A stretch of DNA of 64,000 bases, taken from positions 1 to 64,000 of the forward strand of contig CAMAUX010000026.1 in NCBI GenBank assembly GCA_945861435.1, in the 5' to 3' direction. The notes under the pieces were generated by a model. It saw only the letters and a list, made by a program, of their open reading frames with translations. It was not told the origin of the DNA and did no database searches. Every line of letters begins with the position of its first letter. Positions within the stretch are counted from its first letter, which is position 1. This stretch comes from Chthoniobacter flavus (GTDB taxonomy: Bacteria; Verrucomicrobiota; Verrucomicrobiia; Chthoniobacterales; Chthoniobacteraceae). Of this stretch, positions 35,893 to 43,040 are shown piece by piece. The position numbers and the translations under genes were made by a program.

Positions 35893-36441
35893 TCAGCACA
35901 TGTAACCGCAGGAGAGGTATTCCAGGAGCGGTTCAAACTCGTCGCTCCCCAGGGGCGCCTCGCCTTCACAGCCTGCTCCGCGCCAGGATTTGCGGAGATT
36001 TCTTGGAAACTCCTCCATCCCGTTGAACAACCCGTCACGGGTGCCGATCCACTCCACCTGAAAACATCCTCTGGTAACGGAGTTCACACGGTCGACAAGG
36101 GAACAGGCGGACGAGTCGCCCTGATGATGATTCTCCACCGCTTCGCAAATCTTCCGGGAGATGACAGGGTAATCCGTCGAGTACGGTCCGGGGTTCGTCA
36201 GGAGCAAATAATTAGCCAGCACTTCCAGCAGCTCCTCCTGCGTGTTGAACCAAACCACGCACTTCGTCCCACCTCCAATTCCGCCAGGGGCGTCGTTGAA
36301 GTACGCGAGCGCATGTGTTTTCCGCCCCGCCTCATAGGGGGACGGTTCACTGGTAAAGTAGCTTTCTGCTTCCTCCATCTGCCCCTCGAACGAGCTGGGA
36401 GTGACGGGCTTCAGTTTGAGGCGAGGTTTGTTGGTTTTCAT
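35893..36441 (-). CDS. Hypothetical 182-aa protein
   Basis: ATG at 36439-36441. The sequence begins MKTNKPRLKLKPVTPSSFEG and has a coherent, globular composition with several Trp and Cys residues (KCVVWFNTQEELLEVLANYL; EWIGTRDGLFNGMEEFPRNL). No signal peptide, membrane segment or known domain. It is upstream of the defence cassette and on the same strand, about 660 bases away, so it is probably a separate unit. Function is unknown. Confidence 0.6.
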   Translation of the reverse strand: MKTNKPRLKLKPVTPSSFEGQMEEAESYFTSEPSPYEAGRKTHALAYFNDAPGGIGGGTKCVVWFNTQEELLEVLANYLLLTNPGPYSTDYPVISRKICEAVENHHQGDSSACSLVDRVNSVTRGCFQVEWIGTRDGLFNGMEEFPRNLRKSWRGAGCEGEAPLGSDEFEPLLEYLSCGYMC

Positions 36442-36505
36442 GGTGGGGTGACTTCAAAACAGGAGTCGAACGCGTGTCTACCTGCGCTGCGGTCCAGCCC
36501 GACGA

Positions 36506-36733
36506 TCATTCGAGACACCCGTCGAGCTCCCCGTAGAGCCGGATGTAAGCCGTTTCCATTCTCCGCTCCTGTTCTTCGGGCGAGTCGGGTTGCCACTGCC
36601 TGCACACCTGCGACGCGTAGCCCTCGAAATCACACAGCCCGAGAAGTGTGGCAAGGGATAGGAACAACCCGGCCCCGTGCATCCCGTTCATGAGAACAAA
36701 CTGGACCCTCTGCGAGCGTGTGAGGCGTGACAT
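36506..36733 (-). CDS. Hypothetical 75-aa protein
   Basis: ATG at 36731-36733. It reads MSRLTRSQRVQFVLMNGMHG, then LFLSLATLLGLCDFEGYASQ and a charged C-terminal helix. Composition is protein-like, but I find no known domain. It lies 64 bases before the 182-aa gene on the same strand and the two could be cotranscribed. Confidence 0.4.
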   Translation of the reverse strand: MSRLTRSQRVQFVLMNGMHGAGLFLSLATLLGLCDFEGYASQVCRQWQPDSPEEQERRMETAYIRLYGELDGCLE

Positions 36734-36916
36734 GCCCGCCGCAAGGATCTCCCCTGCTTCCTCCCGGCCGACCTCGATTGCTCAACGCTTCCCGACAAAC
36801 CGAACAGCCGCTTGCAGAAGTACCGGAAGGTGTGAGGCTCTGTCCCAGTTCCTGAGGGGGACCTCTTGGTGCCTTCCCGCAGTTGCTGAGAGTGCCGGAA
36901 CACGAGCACTGGACAG

Positions 36917-37303
36917 ATGCCTCAAAAATGGTACACTCCACATCAGGTGGCAGATTTTCGTCCTTTGCCTGTCGTATTTTTCCGCTCAGAGGCCGGGAGA
37001 GAACCGGTTCGGGAGTGGCTTAAGTCGTTGCCGGAACACGAGCGGCGGGTGATTGGTGAAGATCTCAAAACCTTGCAGTTTCGCTGGCCACTCGGGATGC
37101 CGCTCGTGCGCAGTCTTGGGGACGGGCTTTGGGAATTGCGCTCGAACCTACCAAACCGAATTGCCCGCTGTATTTTCTATTTACCGGAAGGTCGAATCCT
37201 TCTCCTGCACGGATTTGTAAAGAAAACTCAAAAGACACCCGCCGAGGACAAGGCTGTGGCCTTGAAACGAAAAGATGCGCACACCCGATATGACACCCGC
37301 TAA
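36917..37303 (+). CDS. RelE/HigB-type phage-derived Gp49-like toxin
   Basis: A 128-aa protein. VVFFRSEAGREPVREWLKSL, ERRVIGEDLKTLQFRWPLGM, VRSLGDGLWELRSNLPNRIA and a C-terminal ILLLHGFVKKTQKTPAEDKA. The last stretch is the hallmark of the Gp49/RelE-superfamily toxins (LLHGF.KK..KTP). These act as mRNA interferases. The following XRE gene overlaps its last 29 bases, in the typical toxin-first order. It appears intact. Confidence 0.85.
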   Translation: MPQKWYTPHQVADFRPLPVVFFRSEAGREPVREWLKSLPEHERRVIGEDLKTLQFRWPLGMPLVRSLGDGLWELRSNLPNRIARCIFYLPEGRILLLHGFVKKTQKTPAEDKAVALKRKDAHTRYDTR

Positions 37304-37586
37304 AAACCCTCATGACGGGCAGACTCTGGATGAATTTCTTTCCGAGGAGGGCATTTTGGAGGAGGTGGAGGCGGCTGCGGTCAAACGCGCAGTAGCCCTT
37401 AAGATCCTCGACATCATGCGTGAAAAAGAAGTGCCGAAGATTCTGATGGCAAAACAGATGCGAACCTCACGGGCGGCGCTGGACAGGCTGTTGGATCCGG
37501 AAAACACATCCGTAACTCTGGCAACCCTGACGCGTGCCGCCCACGCGCTTGGGAAGAAAGTGAAAATCGACCTGGTGTCTGCCTAA
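37275..37586 (+). CDS. XRE-family antitoxin partner
   Basis: A 103-aa protein starting at ATG 37275 (or 37290, which would give MTPAKNPHDG). EFLSEEGILEEVEAAAVKRA is followed by a helix-turn-helix region EVPKILMAKQMRTSRAALDR and TSVTLATLTRAAHALGKKVK. This is the Fis/XRE-like antitoxin commonly encoded after Gp49-type toxins. The overlap with the toxin gene implies coupled translation. Confidence 0.82.
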   Translation: MRTPDMTPAKNPHDGQTLDEFLSEEGILEEVEAAAVKRAVALKILDIMREKEVPKILMAKQMRTSRAALDRLLDPENTSVTLATLTRAAHALGKKVKIDLVSA

Positions 37587-37655
37587 GGGAAGATTCGCCT
37601 CGCAGCAAGGGCACCTGCCGGGAGTTCGTTCGGAATCTAAGCCCAATACGATCAC

Positions 37656-38273
37656 ATGATGAAACCACGCAAAAACGACCTGCTTCCGAGTGGACGCAGG
37701 TACAAAAGCGTCCCGGCCCTGATGAATGCGCAGAACACTCCGGCTAAAGTCCGGGAGAAAGTGCAGAAGTTGGCGGCGTCTACGAGGGTGGTGGACGAAC
37801 TTTGCCGGATGCGCACCCGTGCGGGTTTGACGCAGGCGCAAATCGCGGATCGGATTGGCTGCACGCAAAGCCGTATTTCCAAGGTGGAAGGCAGTGTTGA
37901 CCGGGACCTTTCGTTGGGAGAGATCTTCGATTACGTCAAAGCGAGCGGCTCCCAAATTTCGATCGGCATCGGTAAACCGCTCACGCACGTCCAGTCGGTG
38001 AAGGCCCACGCCGCGGGAATCCGCAAGCATCTCAGAAGCCTCGCGGATCTGGCCAAAAAGCACGATGAATTGGAGCCGGAGATTAAGGCCTTTTTTGGAG
38101 AGGCGTTTTTCAACCTGCTCAAGATTCTTTCAGAGTGCCAGGGGGCGATGGAACGCGCGAGCGGGGAAACGGAACTGGAGGTTTTCTCCCACCGGGAGGA
38201 GTCCGATGCGAGTGCCTTGGAGGCCACGACAGAATCGCGTTCACGCAGCGAGAAAATGCAGAGTGCTGGTTGA
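37656..38273 (+). CDS. XRE-family HTH regulator (intact paralogue)
   Basis: A 205-aa protein. MMKPRKNDLLPSGRRYKSVP, then the helix-turn-helix TRAGLTQAQIADRIGCTQSR, KVEGSVDRDLSLGEIFDYVK, and a helical C-terminus (FFGEAFFNLLKILSECQGAM). It is closely related to the frameshifted gene at 21960-22531, in opposite orientation on the other side of the defence cassette. No toxin gene of the RelE-like type found next to that paralogue is present here, so it is an orphan or has been recruited as a regulator. Confidence 0.8.
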   Translation: MMKPRKNDLLPSGRRYKSVPALMNAQNTPAKVREKVQKLAASTRVVDELCRMRTRAGLTQAQIADRIGCTQSRISKVEGSVDRDLSLGEIFDYVKASGSQISIGIGKPLTHVQSVKAHAAGIRKHLRSLADLAKKHDELEPEIKAFFGEAFFNLLKILSECQGAMERASGETELEVFSHREESDASALEATTESRSRSEKMQSAG

Positions 38274-38287
38274 ATGTGCGACGGGCT

Positions 38288-38743
38288 TTAGCGCCGTTCG
38301 GAAGCGATCAGATGCAGTTGGAGTCCGCGGGGTTGGAAGCGGAGGAAGTCTTTGTCCAAACTCACAAAGGACAAGCCACCGCAGATCGCGAATGCGGCGA
38401 GGTAAGCGTCCATCCAGGTCTTCGGGGAGGCGCTCCCCAACGCTGCGCAACCGCCCCATTCCGACTCGATTTCGAGGGGTTCCGGCAGCCAGATGACTTG
38501 AGGCAGGGCGAGCAGTTCCGCACACTTCGCCCACGCTTCCGAGTTGGGGATGGGATCACACCCGTAGGCAATGCAGATGGTTTTGGTGGTCAGGAGCCGG
38601 AGGAAACTGTTCTGGGTCGCGCGGCAAAACGCGGCAGGCCGGCTTGAATCAGCCTGTTCAAAAACGGCAAGCGCCTCTTGGTGGAACGGGTGGGTTGAAA
38701 AGGCGAGGGCGAGCCAGAGGCCCGTGTCGTAGAGGCTAACCAT
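38288..38743 (-). CDS. VapC-type PIN-domain toxin
   Basis: A 151-aa PIN protein. ATG at 38741-38743: MVSLYDTGLWLALAFSTHPF with the first Asp, then CRATQNSFLRLLTTKTICIA, KTWMDAYLAAFAICGGLSFV and SLDKDFLRF with further acids. It overlaps the 3' end of the upstream antitoxin gene by 8 bases. Only distantly similar to the VapC at 20131-20574. Probably an RNase held inactive by the antitoxin. Confidence 0.8.
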   Translation of the reverse strand: MVSLYDTGLWLALAFSTHPFHQEALAVFEQADSSRPAAFCRATQNSFLRLLTTKTICIAYGCDPIPNSEAWAKCAELLALPQVIWLPEPLEIESEWGGCAALGSASPKTWMDAYLAAFAICGGLSFVSLDKDFLRFQPRGLQLHLIASERR

Positions 38744-39011
38744 GACGGCCTTGGTCTTCCTCGAGTTGGACGCTTTGCTCCAAAGCGATAAGCGCCTCGA
38801 CACTCATGTGAGAGGCGGGCGCACTGCGCGTCGTGGCAAAGAGGGGAAACTCCATCCGGCCTTTCTGCGGGACGGAATCCTTGGCACCCCCGTGCTTCAG
38901 CCCGGATCGGAGTAAATCTGTGACGACCTCTTTCAGTTTGCGGTTTTCGTTGAGCGCCCGGAGTTTGATGGCGCGCACCAGTTCGCTGGGCAGATCGATG
39001 GTGGTTTTCAC
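38736..39011 (-). CDS. Antitoxin of the second VapBC pair
   Basis: A 91-aa protein with a GTG start at 39009-39011: MKTTIDLPSELVRAIKLRAL, then NRKLKEVVTDLLRSGL, a ribbon-helix-helix DNA-binding domain. The C-terminal part (MSVEALIALEQSVQLEEDQG) would bind the toxin. Overlap with the toxin gene indicates coupled translation. A dyad at 39014-39037, right before the start, is the probable operator. Confidence 0.78.
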   Translation of the reverse strand: MKTTIDLPSELVRAIKLRALNENRKLKEVVTDLLRSGLKHGGAKDSVPQKGRMEFPLFATTRSAPASHMSVEALIALEQSVQLEEDQGRHG

Positions 39012-39013
39012 GC

Positions 39014-39037
39014 AGCCAGCTTACCGGTTTGCTGGCT
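39014..39037. promoter_or_regulatory. Dyad upstream of second antitoxin gene, putative operator
   Basis: AGCCAGC (39014-39020) and GCTGGCT (39031-39037) are exact inverted repeats around TTACCGGTTT, whose centre ACCGGT is itself a palindrome. It lies 3 bases upstream of the antitoxin start on the minus strand, where binding would block transcription or translation initiation. Confidence 0.5.
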
Positions 39038-39082
39038 TGCTGTCAAAAAGCGGGAGCGAGGCTCGCGGGTTCTTGCATTCTT

Positions 39083-39503
39083 GGGAAAGGGTATCCGGCC
39101 CCAATGCATAAGTTCCGTTGGTGCACGGAGCGGCTTAAAATCAAACCGTCCAACTCGTTTATCAACAGCGTGGTGAAGGCGAGCGGAGAGGCGATTCTTG
39201 TTCTCGGCACGAAAAAGGCAGAAGGTATTTCCCGCGCACGCAACATGACCAAGCACGAGTCTGGGCGAGTTCGTGACCGGCTCAGTCCAAGCTCCAGCAT
39301 GCCGGGCTCGCTCGTCTATACGCCCATCGAGGATTGGTCGAATGACGACGCGTGGATGCTCCTGATGCAGGTGCCAAATGCGTGGGGCTACAGCAACAAG
39401 GACCTGCTCGGCATGTATGCGGGCGCGTCCGCCGACGGCGAATGCCCTCTTGTGGTGGACAGCAGCACACCGAGCTGCGGCGACTCACGCTTTGGCAGCT
39501 GGG
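39083..39503 (+). pseudogene. dndC: DndC fragment (DNA phosphorothioation sulfurtransferase)
   Basis: The frame encodes GKGYPAPMHKFRWCTERLKI, then VYTPIEDWSNDDAWMLLMQV, GMYAGASADGECPLVVDSST and PSCGDSRFGSW. This is the middle of DndC, the PAPS-reductase-like enzyme that moves sulfur to the DNA backbone. The N-terminal ATP-binding loop (SGGKDS) is missing. At the end the family pattern CGxSRFGCWxC appears as CGDSRFGSWAV, with expected Cys residues replaced, and the homology stops. No dndB, D or E is present. A dead remnant between a VapBC pair and unrelated sequence. Confidence 0.8.
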
Positions 39504-40012
39504 CTGTCTTCGAGTTGGGGTGTCCGACGTACCGCGCCCCGCGACAATACCGCGCGAGCAAACCGTGCAACGCAGCGGGACGCGGTGGGTGGGAAGCCAC
39601 ACACTTCACGCCGCTCAAAACCAACGCGCCCTTCGGCTCCCAAAAAGGCTTCAGGGGCGGATGAGTTTGTCCGCTTTGATGGACAGACAATCCATGCATG
39701 TTCCTCTTCTACCATCCACACCTCCGCTTCCTGCGCTCGTCCCCCGCTGCGTCCACCCCGCTCACATCTTCTGTGCTCGGGCCACTCAGGGAGCTGAACT
39801 CAGGGCGGCCCGCGACCCGCGGTTGAAGTCACCGAACTCAAACCCACCCGCGCCTGCCGCCGCCGCCCCCCCGCCTTGCTGCAACTTGACGGGCAGGACC
39901 TCTGGTAAAAGTCGGCCAAGCCCCGGACGCTCCATCTCCGAAGGACAGCCTGGGAAAAACCCATCTAAGCAAGCGCCTTTGCCGGTTGGATGGCGAAGGG
40001 AGGCGGGGCCGA
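39504..40012. other. Region without a recognisable gene
   Basis: Downstream of the DndC fragment; frames are open on both strands but none resembles a known protein. It separates the defence remnants from the 2OG oxygenase gene. Confidence 0.5.
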
Positions 40013-40609
40013 TCAGCGCCTCCGAAACCAACCGCTGACGCTCATTCTGATGTGTCTGGCGGGCAACACCTCGTGCCAGAAATCGCCCGACATAAAACAA
40101 ACCACTGTGCCCATACGCGGTTCAATCAAAACGAACTCGCCGTCTCTTGTGCCGCTGGTCGTCCATAGTTTGAGTTCGCCGCCGTCACCGGGTTGCCAGT
40201 TCGGATTGAGATAAAGGATGACTGTGACGATCCGGTCTCTGGTGCCTGCGTGTTGGTCGAGGTGTGGCTTGTAGAAGCCACCCTCGGGATAAATCGCAAA
40301 GTGGCTTTCAAAGTCGAACAGCCCCAGAAGGAAACGTTGGTTCAACAAAAGCCGGAGAGTTTCGACTTTATCCAGATAATGTCGCTGCTCCGCCGAGCCC
40401 TCCCCCGGCTCAATCCAGAGCACATGGTCCCGCCGGACCTCGTCGCGCACCTCCATGTTCGCGCCTCTGCCTACGCGCGCCCTGTTAAACTCCCCCCTCT
40501 GGCAGGCACTCTCGCACTCTTCTCGTAACCGGAACGCATCGGCGTCCCCAAAAGCACCGGCCATTGTGGCCCACCCAAACTGACCCATCGCGTCCACAAG
40601 GGCTAACAT
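40013..40609 (-). CDS. 2-oxoglutarate/Fe(II)-dependent prolyl-4-hydroxylase-like oxygenase
   Basis: A 198-aa protein from the ATG at 40607-40609 (MLALVDAMGQFGWATMAGAF). The facial triad is visible: GFYKPHLDQHAG supplies HxD, FWHEVLPARHIRMSVSGWFR supplies the distal His and the Arg that binds 2-oxoglutarate. The IVTVILYLNPNWQPGDGGEL strand is typical of the EGLN/SM-20-like prolyl hydroxylase family. The target protein or small molecule is unknown. The frame could extend upstream to 40738, but that part lacks conserved sequence. Confidence 0.85.
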   Translation of the reverse strand: MLALVDAMGQFGWATMAGAFGDADAFRLREECESACQRGEFNRARVGRGANMEVRDEVRRDHVLWIEPGEGSAEQRHYLDKVETLRLLLNQRFLLGLFDFESHFAIYPEGGFYKPHLDQHAGTRDRIVTVILYLNPNWQPGDGGELKLWTTSGTRDGEFVLIEPRMGTVVCFMSGDFWHEVLPARHIRMSVSGWFRRR

Positions 40610-40740
40610 TCCGCAATCACATCCTGAATCGATCCAATAGCCAGATGAATCCCGTGGCATTCCACTCGACTTCGCACAAAAAGACCGAGGCTTCTCCGGC
40701 CCCCCACGGCTGGGTGAACCCAGATGGGAAGACATCAAAA

Positions 40741-40769
40741 GAGGCTCTCCTGATTGAGAGGAGAGCCTC
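40741..40769 (-). terminator. Intrinsic terminator hairpin
   Basis: GAGGCTCTCC (40741-40750) pairs perfectly with GGAGAGCCTC (40760-40769) around a 9-base loop. On the minus strand the stem is followed by TTTTG and preceded by AA; a short T tract also lies on the plus side. It is downstream of the 41-aa lysine-rich gene (40888-41013), which it probably terminates. Confidence 0.75.
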
Positions 40770-40887
40770 TTTGCTGGTTCACGTTCCGCCGGGTATCTCC
40801 CGCCAGAATTCTGCCGACTTCGACTGAAGCGACTGAATCAAAAGGCTGCGCGATTCCCTCAGAGCCCCGGCGCCAGAACCCGTGGTC

Positions 40888-41013
40888 TTACTTCTTTTTG
40901 GCGGGAGCGCCGGATTTTGGAGCGGAGTCCTGTTTCTTCTGAGTGGCTGCGCCGGCCTGCTTTTGCTTCTGGTTTTTCTGCTTATTTACGGATTTCGGGG
41001 ATTTGTCGCCCAT
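40888..41013 (-). CDS. 41-aa lysine-rich protein
   Basis: ATG at 41011-41013, TAA at 40888-40890. The protein starts MGDKSPKSVNKQKNQKQKQA and ends SAPKSGAPAKKK, with no hydrophobic segment and mostly Lys, Gln, Ala and Ser. I recall similar MGDKSP... proteins as a recurring small family in Verrucomicrobiota and some other groups, usually annotated as hypothetical. It may bind nucleic acid because of its charge. A strong hairpin terminator lies 120 bases downstream, supporting a separately transcribed gene. Confidence 0.75.
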   Translation of the reverse strand: MGDKSPKSVNKQKNQKQKQAGAATQKKQDSAPKSGAPAKKK

Positions 41014-43040
41014 AGTGATTTTTGTGTTGTTAGAGGCTTAACTAATATACCGCGGAGGACCAATTGCGGCCCTCATAAAATAGACTAGATGCGAACCGAA
41101 CATTTGGAAACACCTTTGACGCGCGGTGCCCAAGATGCCCCCCACCCGCGCCGGGAAAACCTCAAAAAGGCGCCTGCCTAATCATTCCGCTACCACGGCT
41201 GGCCAACAACCAAAGTGCGGTGCCCGGGCCATCCGGTTGCAAGCGGCGCGCTCACCGCCCTGCCTTTACGTGCTGCTCACACACCACCTCCCAGAGCAAA
41301 ATTGCCGTCCAAGAAATGGCGCACGCCCCTCGATGATGACACGCGCGAGAGATTTGACCGAAGGCCGCAAACCAAAGCCCTGCCACTTCACCAAGTTGAT
41401 CCCCCTTCTATCGCTATCACTCGCGGCGCAGGGCCGGTTGAGTGCCGCCGGTTCGGGTGTGGAAAGCGAGGGCCATACCACCCTTCGCATTCTCCAACCC
41501 GACTCACCCACACCCTTGCATACGCAAGCAAGCAGAACCCTGCCTGCCACCAGCATGACATCAACACGGTGCCCCAGCGCTGGGGCACCACGTCCGGGGC
41601 CGGACTTGCCCCCGCCTGCTCAACCACAAGTCCGTACACACCTCCTTCGCCCGCACCTCCCCTTTCACCGACACCGTTTACTCCCGGACCATCCCCAGAA
41701 TGGGGCGATCACCCTTATTCGACGCATATTTAGTTTTCCTCCCGATCCAATCCACGGGAAACGGTCGGGATCCGTGCAACTGTGCCCCGGCAATTTCGCA
41801 TGGCGCAAAGAACTCGCACAAATCATTCTCAAACAGCGCGCCTTAGCTCCCCACAAAGACAGCATCCATTGGGATACCGCCCGCACACGCGCGGCCTTTT
41901 CCTATTGCGCTGAAAGCAAAGCGCTCGAGGGAGAAAACTAATGACCACGAGGCCTTGTCTGCGCGTTATTAACCGGGCTGCGTCGCCGGCTTGAAGCAGC
42001 GCATCTGAGAACATCCATGAGTACAATCGCGTGCCGCCGCCCATCCATGCACGGGATCCCGAGAGGCGTCAGTTACAGGCCGGGCGTGGTTTCGAAGAAA
42101 AGAGGTTGCCCTCACCTACCCCAGCCAGAATCCACCGCTGGCAATATTGCTTTGATGCGATGGAGATCCACCCCGCCTCTTCAACGGAGGCCCTACTAAT
42201 GTCCGATGATTCCAGCGCGAGCTAAACTGCGGAAGCCTTACGGTATGGTTTAAGCTCTGCAAGGCCTACACAAACCGCTTCGTGGACGCCGCTCTATTAA
42301 TAAACCACCCCAAAACCGCCAACACTTCCCCCCGCCCGCCCGATCAAGAGGCCGTGCCTGGACTCAACGCAATAGTCGAAGGATGCGGGAAGACAAAAGC
42401 CCATCCCCCCGAGTGCGGCGGCATCGGCCAAGAGCGGATACAAACCTTTGTTCCGTGCAACTCCGGGCGACAAATCCGTGCGTTGCGGTGGGGGGATGCC
42501 AAAGCGGCATGGGCCGATGCGACCACGATCCAGAGTCCCGACATACCGTTTCCACCAAGATTCTATCAACGGCAATCCGGGCAACCGTCAGAGGGCGAGG
42601 AAGGCCGGCGCCTCAAGCTGGAACTCAGGGATATCACCAAGACTAAATACAGTCTTCAAAAGGCTGGGGGACTCACCATGACGCGTTACTGCTGGATTTG
42701 GTTTCAGTCACGATTTGCGAAACCAACCAACCACTTTGAGAGAAAGTCTACGAACCCGGCGCTCCGGTCCGATGGGGGGTATGGCTCTCTTTGAAGTTTG
42801 ACGGCCCGCCCTGCCGGGGGAAGGTTCCCGGAGATCCGGTCCTCTGCGAGCGCATCATCGTGGTCCAGAACCAGCGAGGACTATTGGAGCGTCGCGCCGA
42901 GGCTGCCATCCGGCACCGCAGACACAGCAAACACCGCAAAAAGAATAATTACCCATCAATAATTTCCTATCGATAATTCAATAACTCCGCGTCCTCCCCC
43001 CGGACGCAAAGCGGCGGCGCTGGCGGCTTCCATCGCGATC
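41014..43040. other. Gene-poor 2-kb region
   Basis: No frame in this stretch is convincing. The plus-strand frame ending at 41941 has a protein-like last part, GKRSGSVQLCPGNFAWRKEL and APHKDSIHWDTARTRAAFSY, preceded by low-complexity Pro/Arg-rich reading. This could be the tail of a decayed gene, but I do not recognise it. The upstream region of the 41-aa gene (41014-41090) contains TATATTA near 41040, a possible -10 element. Confidence 0.4.
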
